From Bacteriovoracaceae bacterium (GTDB taxonomy: Bacteria; Bdellovibrionota; Bacteriovoracia; Bacteriovoracales; Bacteriovoracaceae), in the NCBI GenBank assembly GCA_023701435.1, contig JAMPXB010000006.1:1-64000 (forward strand): 64,000 nt of DNA. Direction: 5' to 3'. Below are positions 7,143-15,693 of this stretch, piece by piece; positions within the stretch are counted from its first letter, which is position 1; each line of letters opens with the position of its first letter. A program made the position numbers and the translations under genes. Under the pieces are notes generated by a model. The model saw only the letters and a program-made list of their open reading frames with translations, had not been told where the DNA came from and made no database searches.

Positions 7143-8172
7143 CTAAGATGCTTTTACGATAGCATCCTTTTTTTCTTCCTGTAAATAATTTAAAAAAACT
7201 TCTTCAATCTTGCTCCAGTTTCTAATACCGCGTGACCATCTGTTTGGATTTTTTATTTTAGCCTGCTCGTAAATTTCTTTTCTCTTCTCCAAGATCGCTT
7301 TATCTCTGCCTGCATGTCGGCTCGCCGGAGTTACAAACTTTATCCCACTGTGCAGATGTTCGTTGTTGTACCAGTTAACAAATTCTTCAACCCACTTGCT
7401 TGCTTCTTCGATTGAAGCAAATGGTTTTGACGGATACTCAGGACAGTACTTCAGGGTTTTAAACAATGATTCGGAATATGGATTATCATCCGACACACGT
7501 GGGCGACTGAATGACGGCACTACTCCGAGGCGTTGAAGAGTCGCAAGCATTGTAGCTCCCTTCATGGCACCTCCATTGTCAGAGTGAAGAATCAGTTGAT
7601 CCTTAAGAATTCTTTTACTCACACAGATATCTTCAACCAATACAGACGCGTGCTCCATAGACTCACAATCATGAACTCTAAAACCGGTGATCTTTCGACT
7701 GTAAATATCCATGAACATATACAAATAATAAAAACTGCCAGCTATCGGACCTTTCAGATAGGTGATGTCCCAGGAGTAAATCTGGTTGGTTGGGGCCAGT
7801 TGCCACCAATGGTGCCGGTCGGTGATGAGTTGCCGGCTTCGCCTTACCTCTGTGGGCCATCAAATTATGCGCGTTCAAAATCTTATAAAAAGTTGACTCA
7901 CTCGCAAGATAAGTTCCCTTATCCGCCAGCAATGGAACGATCTGACACGGGGGAAGATCCATATATTCTTTACTCGTAGAGACTCTCACCACCTCAGCGA
8001 CCTCATCGTCACTCAGCTTATTGCCCGGAACACTCAGAGGGCCCTTCCTTTTATCGGTGGTATCGTTCTTCCAACATTTAAATGTCTTCACATCAATCTC
8101 CATATCGTCGCAGGCAATAGCATGCCTTGAACCACTGGCCGTAGCCTCATCAATCAACTGCAATGTTATCAC
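7143..8172 (-). pseudogene. IS transposase orfB, split by a 4-bp duplication
   Basis: The DDE integrase core is in two frames. The 5' part (start 8172) runs to GPNQ. The 3' part contains the remaining catalytic residues: Asp in LHSDNGG, and Glu in NPYSESLFKTLK, followed by WYNNEHLHSG. Reading the DNA at 7783-7792 shows a tandem GGTTGGTT. Removing one 4-bp unit restores GPNQIYSWDITYLKG, which holds the first catalytic Asp and continues to YMFMDIYSRK. So a 4-bp duplication inactivated the gene just before that Asp. The enzyme would have cut and joined DNA ends in transposition. Confidence 0.85.
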
Positions 8173-8186
8173 TTTGTTTTCTACTC

Positions 8187-8669
8187 TTACTCGTCGTCCT
8201 CGCCGTCCCCCCAGATCAAGCGGCTTTTTTTTAGCAGCACAATACGGGCGGACATTTCAGCGAGGGCACGATCTTTACGCTTCAGATCTTTTGATAGTTC
8301 TTTTTCTTTATTTCTGAGTTCAACGATTTCAGGGTCAAGCTTCGGGCGACCAGCAGATTTTTGAGAGCTGTAAAATTCTTGCTTCCATTGTTCCAAGTCA
8401 GAAGAATGAAGACCATTGGCCCGGAGGTATTCTCCGAGCTCATTTTCGCCCATGATGAGAGTTTCAGCTATGGCCTTAAGCTTGGCTTCCGGAGTCCATT
8501 CTTTTGATTTTTTCATGACAGGAGTCTTAGCATAGGCCTCTATCCATTTGCGAATAGAAGTATGGTGAACACCGGTTTTTACAGACATCTCCATAATGGA
8601 AGGGCCACCTGGCATTGAGATTATCTGGACGATTGATTGCTTAAAGTCAGGTGAATAATGGGTACTCAT
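8187..8669 (-). CDS. IS transposase orfA (HTH protein)
   Basis: A 160-aa protein. It has an N-terminal transposase HTH (SPDFKQSIVQII, then EMSVKTGVHHTSIRKWI at about residues 27-43), a second HTH-like segment (ENELGEYLRANGLHSSDLEQW), and a Lys/Glu-rich coiled coil at residues 115-150 of the leucine-zipper type used for OrfA-OrfB contacts. It ends 15 nt before orfB. It binds the inverted repeats during IS3-type transposition. The frame is intact although its partner orfB is broken. Confidence 0.8.
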   Translation of the reverse strand: MSTHYSPDFKQSIVQIISMPGGPSIMEMSVKTGVHHTSIRKWIEAYAKTPVMKKSKEWTPEAKLKAIAETLIMGENELGEYLRANGLHSSDLEQWKQEFYSSQKSAGRPKLDPEIVELRNKEKELSKDLKRKDRALAEMSARIVLLKKSRLIWGDGEDDE

Positions 8670-8741
8670 GGAAAGCTTCCTTTACGCCCCCAAGACTCTA
8701 AGTTACTAGAATCCTATTAATTAATTCTTTTTATTTCCACG

Positions 8742-8765
8742 GGTCAACAATCCAAAAAAATTCCG
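8742..8765. repeat. IS right terminal inverted repeat
   Basis: A 24-bp outer end of the IS3-like element upstream of orfA, inverted relative to 7105-7128 with one mismatch. Sequence beyond 8765 is not recombinase-like, which supports rearrangement next to this end. Confidence 0.85.
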
Positions 8766-8845
8766 TTTTTGAGGTGGATTGTAAGAGTCCAAAACAGATG
8801 AAACTGGCGAATGCTTATGCGAGGTTTAGGGAAATGAAGAAATAA
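8766..8845 (+). pseudogene. Possible 3' gene remnant beside the IS
   Basis: Directly after the IS end a plus-strand frame reads EVDCKSPKQMKLANAYARF and ends REMKK-stop. Its charged helical composition looks coding, and it has no start of its own, so it may be the tail of a gene whose 5' part was lost with the missing half of the recombinase. From 8846 to about 9090 I see no gene, only AT-rich DNA leading into the promoter of the next small gene. Confidence 0.25.
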
Positions 8846-9110
8846 AAGGTTAAAAATCTGCTCCGATGAATAGACATATCTTATTTGCCACCAAACGCCG
8901 AATCTAACGCCAAAAAAGATGGTCACTTGGTATTGATACAGCCAAGGCCAAATATAACTCAATTCTTTATAAGAGATTGTTAACAAACTGATATTATATG
9001 CTCTTACAGTAGCAAAAAAATACGAGTTTGTGTTTTTAATAAAACTTTCATCATCTGTATTATAAAATACACAAGATCCGACTTTGCACTTTTATATTTA
9101 AGGAGACAAC

Positions 9111-9296
9111 ATGAAATTGAAAAAGCCAATGAATGAACAGCTTGCAGTTAAAAAAGCCGAAAAACATCGAAAAGAAATGATTAAACTAGCAAAGGAATTA
9201 TCTGCGCCGCCTAAAGAAGCAGCAAGTATAGATAGGCTTAATAAAGAAGCAAAACGGCTAGAAAAATCAACTACAAAAATGATGAAGAGGAGTTGA
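9111..9296 (+). CDS. Small basic helical protein, 61 aa
   Basis: A Lys/Glu-rich protein with no signal peptide or membrane segment, predicted as one or two long helices. It has an excellent ribosome site (AAGGAGACAAC before ATG) and a TATAAAAT-like -10 some 40-50 nt upstream, so it is very likely expressed. It is the only plus-strand gene between 2.6 and 19.1 kb. No family recognised. Its size and charge would fit a nucleic-acid-associated or accessory protein. Confidence 0.6.
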   Translation: MKLKKPMNEQLAVKKAEKHRKEMIKLAKELSAPPKEAASIDRLNKEAKRLEKSTTKMMKRS

Positions 9297-9378
9297 AAAT
9301 TATTAAAAAATCAGGAAACTTGAATAAAAAGAAGAGAGCTGGAGTTGATTAAATCTTTTAGCTCCAAAATATAAATCA

Positions 9379-10740
9379 TTAGTACCTGCTTTTGTATTGA
9401 GACCAGAATCCATGCTTTCTCTTATGATCATTCTTGAGGTTTTCAAAATAACAGTTATGAGTTGGGCCACCCTTCCAGTCCTGAATGAGATCAGCTTGTT
9501 CATTCAATTTTACCAGATAGTCAACACCATGGTGATAGGCCTTCGAATAGGCCCTCTCCAGGATTGAATCGAGTAATGCTCGATAAGTAAAAGTTGAAAC
9601 CAACACTTTCTTTTTTAAATCAAACAACTCAGCCCAATCAGCTAAAATTTCATAGTGATTTCCATTCAGGTTCTTCCTTCGGGAAATGATATATGCTTCA
9701 GCTTCATCAAAGAGCTCCATTTCAAAAAGGAAATCAACATTCTGATTTTTCAATTCTTTATCTTGAAAAATGATGTCAATCTCATGCTTTAATAATTCCT
9801 GATACTTTGAATGACCTTCAATCTCCAAGACAGCTTCAAAGTATTCTTTTGTACGATGACTTCGAAATATATCCCAAGCCATTTTTTTTTGCTTAACGAC
9901 ATCGCCGACTTCGGCATATGCCTTTAACAAAAGATCATCGACCTTCCAGTAATGGCTGGAAGACTTTTCTACCTTCTCTAAAAAATGAATCGCTTTTTTA
10001 AAATCGCCACATAAAAAATACATCTCTCCAAGACACCCATTGTTATAATTGGGATTATTTTCACCCTCTTCTCTGATTACCTTTTCTAATAGCAAAGGAT
10101 CTTTAAGTCCTTTTGCCATTGCCTCTAAAAGTATTAGTTCTCGAGATACTATTCTTTCACCGTCTTTATTTTCTTGATGAAGGGCCCATAGTCTCTCAAC
10201 TATTTCCCTCATATTTCTTTCTGGGAGAAGTTGGCCAATTTTGTCTATTAGCTCATCTCGAAGGCCATAGTCATTATGAGTAATGAGATCCCAAAGAATG
10301 TTTGCAAGCCAATCTTTATCATCACATTCTGTAGCGCTTTTCACGAAAAGTTCTGTGGCCCTGTATCTAAATACATTACTAATAAAACCACTGGAATCAT
10401 CACAACGATGTACAATTTCATGGTCAGACTCAAAAAAACTCTTAAGCAGCTTGATCGCTTCTCTAGGGCAACTGGCCCCTTCCTCTAAATCGGACAACAG
10501 CTCCTCAAGCTCTTCTGCAAATTCCGAAGCCTCACTCCATCCCCGAAAGTTACTGTCGGACTTATAAGCTGAAAGGCCTGAAATAAAACGGCGAACATTC
10601 GCAGTTTTATCAGAAATCATTCTATCAATTGCACTGGCAACATCGGAATGCTTTCCTGATAAAGTGATCAGGGTCTTAGCCAGGACCTTTTTTTCCAGCT
10701 GCATAAGTTTTAAGATCTTGTCCTCATCATCCATGTTCAT
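9379..10740 (-). CDS. DUF6880 family protein
   Basis: A 453-aa protein built of helical repeats. The segment DLITHNDYGLRDELIDKIGQLLPE near residues 150-175 is the signature I associate with DUF6880, and the second half has TPR-like helix pairs (GEMYFLCGDFKKAIHFLEKV, LLLKAYAEVGDVVKQKKMAWDIF). It has no catalytic motif, signal or membrane helix. It is the last gene of the AbiEi-AbiEii-109 aa-SEC-C-DUF6880 operon, 26 nt after the SEC-C gene. A scaffold or target-sensing role in that operon is inference. Confidence 0.7.
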   Translation of the reverse strand: MNMDDEDKILKLMQLEKKVLAKTLITLSGKHSDVASAIDRMISDKTANVRRFISGLSAYKSDSNFRGWSEASEFAEELEELLSDLEEGASCPREAIKLLKSFFESDHEIVHRCDDSSGFISNVFRYRATELFVKSATECDDKDWLANILWDLITHNDYGLRDELIDKIGQLLPERNMREIVERLWALHQENKDGERIVSRELILLEAMAKGLKDPLLLEKVIREEGENNPNYNNGCLGEMYFLCGDFKKAIHFLEKVEKSSSHYWKVDDLLLKAYAEVGDVVKQKKMAWDIFRSHRTKEYFEAVLEIEGHSKYQELLKHEIDIIFQDKELKNQNVDFLFEMELFDEAEAYIISRRKNLNGNHYEILADWAELFDLKKKVLVSTFTYRALLDSILERAYSKAYHHGVDYLVKLNEQADLIQDWKGGPTHNCYFENLKNDHKRKHGFWSQYKSRY

Positions 10741-10766
10741 TAAATATTCCCATATTTAGAGAAGCT

Positions 10767-11801
10767 CTACTTGAATTTAAAATTCTTCTGGAAAAAGAAA
10801 GTTGGACTATAATATTCCAGATATTCAAAATATTTCCCGTTATGAATCTTTTCTTCTTTTAGATTAACAATTCCTAAGGGGAGACAAAATCTGTTCAAGA
10901 ATCTCACTTCGAAACTGTTAATTATTTGTCTTTCAGGAGTAGAGTAACTCGAATCAGGAACTTCTCTAGTTATAGCTGGAAAGGCCTTTAGAAAAAATTC
11001 ACCTAAATCTTTGCCGAGTGTCCAACCATTGCATCTTTTGCTAAGCAATAAAAAATTGAAGGCCACACTTTGCTGAATTAAATACAGCTCAGGATAACCA
11101 TCCATGAACGCCCAGTTCCATTTATTGGCAAAATTTATGAAAATCAATTCAAACAACTCAAACCTTTTATTTTCTTCTAAAATTGACGAGCCTTTCTTTG
11201 TCAAAGAAAATTTATTATTTCTCTTTTTAATTAAACCCGAGATATCGAGAAGATGCTTCAACCTTGTAAGTTGAAACAAATCCTCTTCCTTGTTAGGTTT
11301 TCTTGCATACTTATCTTTTGAATAAAACTGTTCGTACATATCTGTCACAAAAAGCTTTGGTAAATTTCCCTTCTGGGTTGCCTTAAGCTCCCCTACTTCT
11401 TGTAATTTGAGTAGAAAATAAATCGCTTCATTAAGAATTGGAACTTGAGTTAATTCTTCCTCTGATGCCAGATCAACCTTGAATATTTCATTATCAAGAA
11501 TTAGTAGCGAGTACAAAAGCTTGTGCATTTGTGTTGAAGAAAGGCCAAGAAAATCATCTTTACCAAGTGAATTGAATTTCCTTGAAATGACTCCCAACTC
11601 CGCATTCACCTCTTCAAAAGAATTATACATATTCTCTTGAAAGTGTTGCTTAACAAAATCCATAAAATCATTTGGTGAATTAGACTGCTCAACTTCAAGG
11701 GGGTCATAAGTTGAAGATGTTAAAACTTTACCAATACAACAATTATTGAATTTTTTTCCCGATCCGCATAAACAGGGATCATTTCTGGACACTTTACCCA
11801 T
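10767..11801 (-). CDS. SEC-C motif protein
   Basis: A 344-aa protein opening with a SEC-C zinc motif (NDPCLCGSGKKFNNCC, residues 6-21; C-x-C-x8-C-C), the module that binds zinc and, in SecA, the ribosome and SecB. The remaining 320 residues are helical with no motif I recognise; residues 200-230 look like a winged-helix segment (DISGLIKKRNNKFSLTKKG). It overlaps the upstream 109-aa gene by 8 nt. The N-terminal rather than C-terminal position of SEC-C is typical of accessory proteins in defence-rich regions. Confidence 0.75.
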   Translation of the reverse strand: MGKVSRNDPCLCGSGKKFNNCCIGKVLTSSTYDPLEVEQSNSPNDFMDFVKQHFQENMYNSFEEVNAELGVISRKFNSLGKDDFLGLSSTQMHKLLYSLLILDNEIFKVDLASEEELTQVPILNEAIYFLLKLQEVGELKATQKGNLPKLFVTDMYEQFYSKDKYARKPNKEEDLFQLTRLKHLLDISGLIKKRNNKFSLTKKGSSILEENKRFELFELIFINFANKWNWAFMDGYPELYLIQQSVAFNFLLLSKRCNGWTLGKDLGEFFLKAFPAITREVPDSSYSTPERQIINSFEVRFLNRFCLPLGIVNLKEEKIHNGKYFEYLEYYSPTFFFQKNFKFK

Positions 11802-12123
11802 TAGTTCTCTCTAATTCAAAACTAACCCCTTCTTCATAAGAACAAACTTCAGGGTAAATTACTTCCTTCACTAGAAACACTCCTACTTCTCGACCGCTTT
11901 CCTTAATTTTCAAGAGCCCACATGAATTCTGTAGTATAGTGCCACTCCTGTAAAGTTCAACCGCTAGAAGAGATGGAACTTTTATAAAGCTTTTACCTTC
12001 TTCAAAACTGTATTGAATACGATGTTTAGAATACCTCATTGTAACCTTAGTGCCAGGAGCATGGGGCTTCTGATGTAGTCCGACTTCGTGAAGTTTATTT
12101 CCATTAATCTCTACACCCTTCAT
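11794..12123 (-). CDS. Hypothetical protein, 109 aa, in AbiE operon
   Basis: A compact, beta-rich 109-aa protein with no signal or membrane helix. It begins one base after the AbiEii stop and overlaps the SEC-C gene by 8 nt, so it is embedded in a tight operon with both. I do not recognise the fold. Alternating hydrophobic residues suggest a small barrel (VTMRYSKHRIQYSF, FIKVPSLLAVELY, EVGVFLVKEVIY). It may be an adaptor between the toxin pair and the following two proteins. Confidence 0.6.
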   Translation of the reverse strand: MKGVEINGNKLHEVGLHQKPHAPGTKVTMRYSKHRIQYSFEEGKSFIKVPSLLAVELYRSGTILQNSCGLLKIKESGREVGVFLVKEVIYPEVCSYEEGVSFELERTNG

Positions 12124-12124
12124 T

Positions 12125-13003
12125 TTATATTCCTCCTCTAGTCACATCTCTTTCAAGTTCATCCCAGAACGTTGAAACGAATTTAAAACATTCATCCATC
12201 TCAATACCAAGTTCAAAGTTATTAAATGGTTTCAACCAGCGCTCTGGTGGCGTTTGAAGCGTGAAAGGTATAGAATGAGTATCTCTTCGCTTGAAGGTAT
12301 CCTGCAAACATTGCTTCAATAATTCAGAATCCAGTTTCTCATTTTTAGCTATTAGATAAAGATCAACCAAATCTTTAACTCTGGAATTTTCACTATCTCT
12401 GGGAACTGTGTAAGCATGAATCTTTTCCGCAAAATGCTGCTCAACATTTATGACTTGGATCTTGGAAGCTTCAAATCCGGCAAAATCCAGATGATTTTTC
12501 AGCACAAGCTCATTATGAGGCTCAATCCATACGTCCCCTATACCAATATCCAGATCAAAAATTGTGAATCGCTTACCATCGATGAGTGCCTCAACCTGAA
12601 ACCTCGCCCCACCATAAGGAGCGGCATCAAGTTCCATTTTAGGTCCTGTGACTAGAAATTCGAAAAAATCTCCAAGATCAATTCGACCCTTTTCAATGAG
12701 AGTTTCTTTTATGGCCTCAATTCGTTCTTTCTCATTTCTGTCCAGAAACTTAGTTTCTTTAAGAGCAAGATCTATGTCCTTGGTGGCTCTTGATTCCTGG
12801 AGTCTCAACTCTAGGGCGTGTCCACCTTTCAAAACCCAAGGGACATTTCTATCTTTAAACAATCTTGCGAGGAAATGGGTGTAACCAACTTGGCGATATA
12901 GCCTCATGATGTCTATGCCCTCTTTCCTTGAGATCAGTTTAAGTTTCTCCTGGACGGCACTCCTAAAGTTTTGAGCGGACTTGTACTTATCAACAGGTCT
13001 CAT
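12125..13003 (-). CDS. abiEii: AbiEii-type nucleotidyltransferase toxin
   Basis: A 292-aa protein with the AbiEii/AbiGii nucleotidyltransferase core: VLKGGHALELR, then TKDIDLAL (G-G/H then D-x-D, residues about 48-75), a downstream VEQHFAEKIHAY and SRVKDLVDLYLI (K/D motifs). AbiEii proteins are type IV toxins; characterised relatives bind GTP or modify tRNA and stop growth after phage infection. It overlaps AbiEi by 4 nt. Length is near the family norm. It differs from textbook AbiE in being followed by three further co-transcribed genes. Confidence 0.85.
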   Translation of the reverse strand: MRPVDKYKSAQNFRSAVQEKLKLISRKEGIDIMRLYRQVGYTHFLARLFKDRNVPWVLKGGHALELRLQESRATKDIDLALKETKFLDRNEKERIEAIKETLIEKGRIDLGDFFEFLVTGPKMELDAAPYGGARFQVEALIDGKRFTIFDLDIGIGDVWIEPHNELVLKNHLDFAGFEASKIQVINVEQHFAEKIHAYTVPRDSENSRVKDLVDLYLIAKNEKLDSELLKQCLQDTFKRRDTHSIPFTLQTPPERWLKPFNNFELGIEMDECFKFVSTFWDELERDVTRGGI

Positions 13004-13566
13004 ATCGCATACCTTGCCAGCTTTTCGTTCTTCTTAATATCGGCGTTGGAAATATGACCTCGCTCTAATGCCTGCTTAGTGGCCTGCTCGATAAATTCAT
13101 CTGAGATTCTATGTTCCTCAACCAGATCCAAGAGGGTCCTTAGGACCGTCGTGACTTTAAGGCCATTTATGGTTTTTGTATCAGCTTCAGGAATGTCCTG
13201 TTTATGGAGTGCGAGAATTTTGGGGATTTCACTACCCTTCCTGAATTTCTTTGGAACGGTCATATGAATCTTAAAGGGATTTACATCCGACAGTTCGTAA
13301 AGCATAAGGGCGGTCTCATGAGAAAAAACGGCTTGCGGTTTTTTGTTTCTTCCTTCAGACCATAGAAACCAAAGCCAATATTCGCTAAGGTCTGATTCTA
13401 TTGGTTTGAATCTATAAATGCCTCTTAGAACCTTTTCCCATTGGCCAGTCCTTACGTAGTAATGGTGGTTCTTCTGGTTATAACCACATTTGAGGGCCTG
13501 GTCCGCAGTAAAAAGACCGCCTTGTTCAAGGGCGATTCTCATTAGTGATTCCCGGTTTGGCTGCAT
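13000..13566 (-). CDS. abiEi: AbiEi-type antitoxin
   Basis: An antitoxin with the N-terminal winged helix of AbiEi (LEQGGLFTADQALKCGYNQKNHHYYVRTGQWEKVLRGIYRF) and a C-terminal half that ends in a helical tail. The frame is open back to 13623 but I choose the ATG at 13566: AAGAG lies 8 nt upstream, and this start leaves both copies of the CATAAATACCGTA repeat in the promoter. AbiEi represses its own promoter and neutralises AbiEii. It overlaps AbiEii by 4 nt and is the first gene of a five-gene operon. Confidence 0.8.
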   Translation of the reverse strand: MQPNRESLMRIALEQGGLFTADQALKCGYNQKNHHYYVRTGQWEKVLRGIYRFKPIESDLSEYWLWFLWSEGRNKKPQAVFSHETALMLYELSDVNPFKIHMTVPKKFRKGSEIPKILALHKQDIPEADTKTINGLKVTTVLRTLLDLVEEHRISDEFIEQATKQALERGHISNADIKKNEKLARYAI

Positions 13567-13578
13567 ATTAAGCTCTTG

Positions 13579-13643
13579 CATAAATACCGTATAAATTATG
13601 AGTTTATTGTCTAAGACCAACAAATAATAACATAAATACCGTA
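13579..13643. promoter_or_regulatory. Direct-repeat operator of the AbiE operon
   Basis: CATAAATACCGTA occurs at 13579-13591 and 13631-13643, 52 bp apart, immediately upstream of the chosen AbiEi start. AbiEi-type antitoxins autoregulate through paired repeats in their promoter, so these are good binding-site candidates. A third related sequence (GGTAAATATGCAA) follows at 13652. Confidence 0.6.
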
Positions 13644-13699
13644 AATATTAAGGTAAATATGCAACAATCTTTAATCCGAATTTTCAAGTAGTTAGGCTA

Positions 13700-14845
13700 T
13701 CAAAGATGGAATTTCTTCTTCTGTTTGTAACTTCGCCAGGTCCTGTCAAGTGTGCTGTGTCCCATCCAGATCGAAATGTTCTCAATGGTGTTGCCCTTTG
13801 AAAGCATGAGATCAGTAAAGCCCTTCCTTCCGCCATACAGGTCAATGTCTTTTGAAAAGTAATGCCTCATCGTTTTGATTAAAGGTCTTTTGAAATTTCC
13901 CGACTGGATGATTCTCAAAGCGAACTCTTGTTCCCGGTACAAAACTGGAATGGGCTTCCAGCGATCCTCAGGTGGAAGAGCAATAATCTTAGTTTGATAA
14001 ACCCAAAAGATTTTTCTACCGACAGTCGGCGCTTCTATTCTCCGAAGTTCAGAGTCATGAAGATTATCGATTTCCTGAGGCCTGAGTCCCAACCAAACAG
14101 AAATAAAAAGCCAGTTGAAATTTGCTTGATTGATTCTTCCACGAGCTTCATATAGGTCTTCGGGTAGAAGTGGGTCTGAAGCCTTACGACTGTTTCTATT
14201 CTTCTCATAGTGAGCATCCAACAATCTTTGTCTTTCATACCCACGTGGACGAGTCACAGGAAGAAAAGGTTTTGCCAGTTTGCGGCAAATAAAATAACCC
14301 CAGGCATTTACCAAACTTAATATTGAGGTCATGTAGCTCATGCTGATCTTTTGCTCATAGAAATAATCATAAATTTCTTTATTGTAATAGTACCATTCGG
14401 ATGGATCTATTTTTAGTGACACAATCATTCGTTGAGCTGCTTTCCACTTTGAACGAGCATGAGAACTCCTTCGTCTTCCTTTCTTAGTTTCTGCATCTCT
14501 TGATTTTAGAAACCTAATTTCAAATTCTTCAACGAATTCAATCGGCAAAACTGAATCATATTTCTTCTTATTATTGTCTTCCTCTATTGCAATTCTTCGA
14601 ACTCTCTCTTCTTGTCGTTTCAAAAAGTCTTGAGCATTTAATTGCCTTGCTCTCACCCGTGCTTCACCAAGAGTCATCATTTTATGAAATCCCAGTGTGC
14701 GCCAGCGATCAGGATCAACATCCCATTCTTTCTTGGCCTTAATAGCGTTGGATTGTTTTGTGTCTTGTAATTTGTATGAAACGAATTGAAGCTTCCACCT
14801 TGGATCAGATTTCTTCCAAGGTAAGGCGCGCACATAGTACCCCAT
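13700..14845 (-). CDS. Tyrosine recombinase (island integrase)
   Basis: A 381-aa recombinase. An N-terminal arm-binding part (residues 1-110) is followed by a core-binding domain and a catalytic domain with Arg in WLGLRPQEIDNL, YGGRKGFTDLML (the H-x-x-R position, with Tyr where His is usual), and GHSTLDRTWRSY carrying the final His and nucleophile Tyr. GGGAG precedes the ATG. It is a paralog of the truncated copy at 6402-7104. The upstream 110 bp holds a strong hairpin and dispersed repeat copy B, candidates for its attachment or regulatory region. It probably moves the surrounding defence cluster. Confidence 0.8.
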   Translation of the reverse strand: MGYYVRALPWKKSDPRWKLQFVSYKLQDTKQSNAIKAKKEWDVDPDRWRTLGFHKMMTLGEARVRARQLNAQDFLKRQEERVRRIAIEEDNNKKKYDSVLPIEFVEEFEIRFLKSRDAETKKGRRRSSHARSKWKAAQRMIVSLKIDPSEWYYYNKEIYDYFYEQKISMSYMTSILSLVNAWGYFICRKLAKPFLPVTRPRGYERQRLLDAHYEKNRNSRKASDPLLPEDLYEARGRINQANFNWLFISVWLGLRPQEIDNLHDSELRRIEAPTVGRKIFWVYQTKIIALPPEDRWKPIPVLYREQEFALRIIQSGNFKRPLIKTMRHYFSKDIDLYGGRKGFTDLMLSKGNTIENISIWMGHSTLDRTWRSYKQKKKFHL

Positions 14846-14899
14846 GAGGAACTCCCTTTAAGAAAAGTCATGAATGTGTGTGGAAACTAAAAATCGTCC

Positions 14900-14926
14900 A
14901 CCACGTCCATATCGGACGTGGTTTTT
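14900..14926 (+). terminator. Hairpin with T-tract upstream of recombinase
   Basis: ACCACGTCC and GGACGTGGT form a perfect 9-bp stem with a 5-nt loop followed by TTTTTC on the plus strand. No plus-strand gene runs into it, so it may insulate the recombinase (minus strand) or act as a structured part of its 5' leader. Confidence 0.55.
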
Positions 14927-14954
14927 CTTTCTAAACACCTGAAATTAAAGGCGA

Positions 14955-15083
14955 TGATGGTGGAGGTGGTTGATTAATTACAAAAACTTATCAGTCGTTT
15001 GTAGCCAAAATAGCCACGGCCCATAGGATTTCAATTCATCTTGTGAGTTCCGCAATCATTTTTACTTTCACAAGACCTACTCT
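14955..15083. repeat. Dispersed ~120-bp repeat, copy B
   Basis: The diverged partner of 3651-3771 in the same orientation, with five conserved blocks separated by variable spacers. It lies 110 nt upstream of the full-length recombinase start. CATCTTGTGA and TTTCACAAGA can pair across about 25 nt. The remaining 15084-15177 is AT-rich with no gene. Confidence 0.6.
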
Positions 15084-15177
15084 GAATTTCTTCAGAGCCT
15101 ATTATTCATCTTACTTAATAACTACATGTTTGAGTAGTGCTTTTTAGTTCTAGAAGGTTTTCTAAATGAATATAGAA

Positions 15178-15693
15178 TTATTCAGCAAGAATTGCTTTCA
15201 AAGAAGAAGATTGAGTTGGATTTAATACTCCGAGAGCAACCAAATCATCAATAAATATGTCTACTGATTTGCCTACTGCCCCAAGACCAGAGTATTGCTC
15301 ATTGAGCTCTGCGACTGCCCCTTCGTCACCTGAAACGAAATCAGCTTTTAACTCAATTGCCAAAGGAATAGCTTCAATCTCTCCATCATCCAAATCGCTG
15401 TCATCTTGTAAATTGATTAGAGCACCTAAAGCATCAACATCAACTATGTCTACGTTGACGTCTTTTACCAAAATTCTCATCCCCTGATATCCACCATTAC
15501 CATGGCAAGCACCATTAATAATAGGAACGAGATTAGGATATTCTCTTGGAACTCTTTTTCCTGCTGTTGTTAACTCTTTTAGAATTTCTTGGGGTATGTT
15601 TATCTCAACTAGCTGAGAAGTCAGCAAGACGGACAACAAATCACATCTAAAAAACACAACAAAAACATTTGTATCTGTAACAACAATTTTCAT
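15178..15693 (-). CDS. PIN-domain protein
   Basis: A 171-aa protein with the PIN nuclease layout: VVTDTNVFV (first Asp, residue 7), an IPQEILKELT helix with Glu, DDGEIEAIPLAIEL (Glu and Asp), and ADFVSGDEGA with the last Asp. PIN proteins are metal-dependent ribonucleases, often toxins. The start codon overlaps the stop of the XRE-ImmA gene, so the two are co-translated. In this arrangement the XRE-ImmA partner would repress and perhaps release the PIN protein by proteolysis, which is inference from the pairing. Confidence 0.75.
   Translation of the reverse strand: MKIVVTDTNVFVVFFRCDLLSVLLTSQLVEINIPQEILKELTTAGKRVPREYPNLVPIINGACHGNGGYQGMRILVKDVNVDIVDVDALGALINLQDDSDLDDGEIEAIPLAIELKADFVSGDEGAVAELNEQYSGLGAVGKSVDIFIDDLVALGVLNPTQSSSLKAILAE

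Larger units (their letters stand above)
7105..8765 (-). mobile_element. IS3-like insertion sequence
   Basis: A 1.66-kb element with 24-bp terminal inverted repeats at 7105-7128 and 8742-8765 (23 of 24 positions match, both ending TTGGATTGTTGACC inward). It carries orfA (HTH plus coiled coil) and an orfB integrase core on the minus strand. The left end cuts a recombinase gene after TTGTAATAG. The flanks do not share a target duplication, and the missing 5' part of the recombinase is not at the right flank, so a deletion or recombination followed insertion. orfB has a frameshift, so this copy is probably not autonomous. Confidence 0.85.

Noticed and set aside
8744-8986. 80-aa minus-strand frame after the IS
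   Set aside because: No ribosome site, Trp/Ile/Tyr-rich AT-driven composition and it overlaps the IS end and a better plus-strand remnant.
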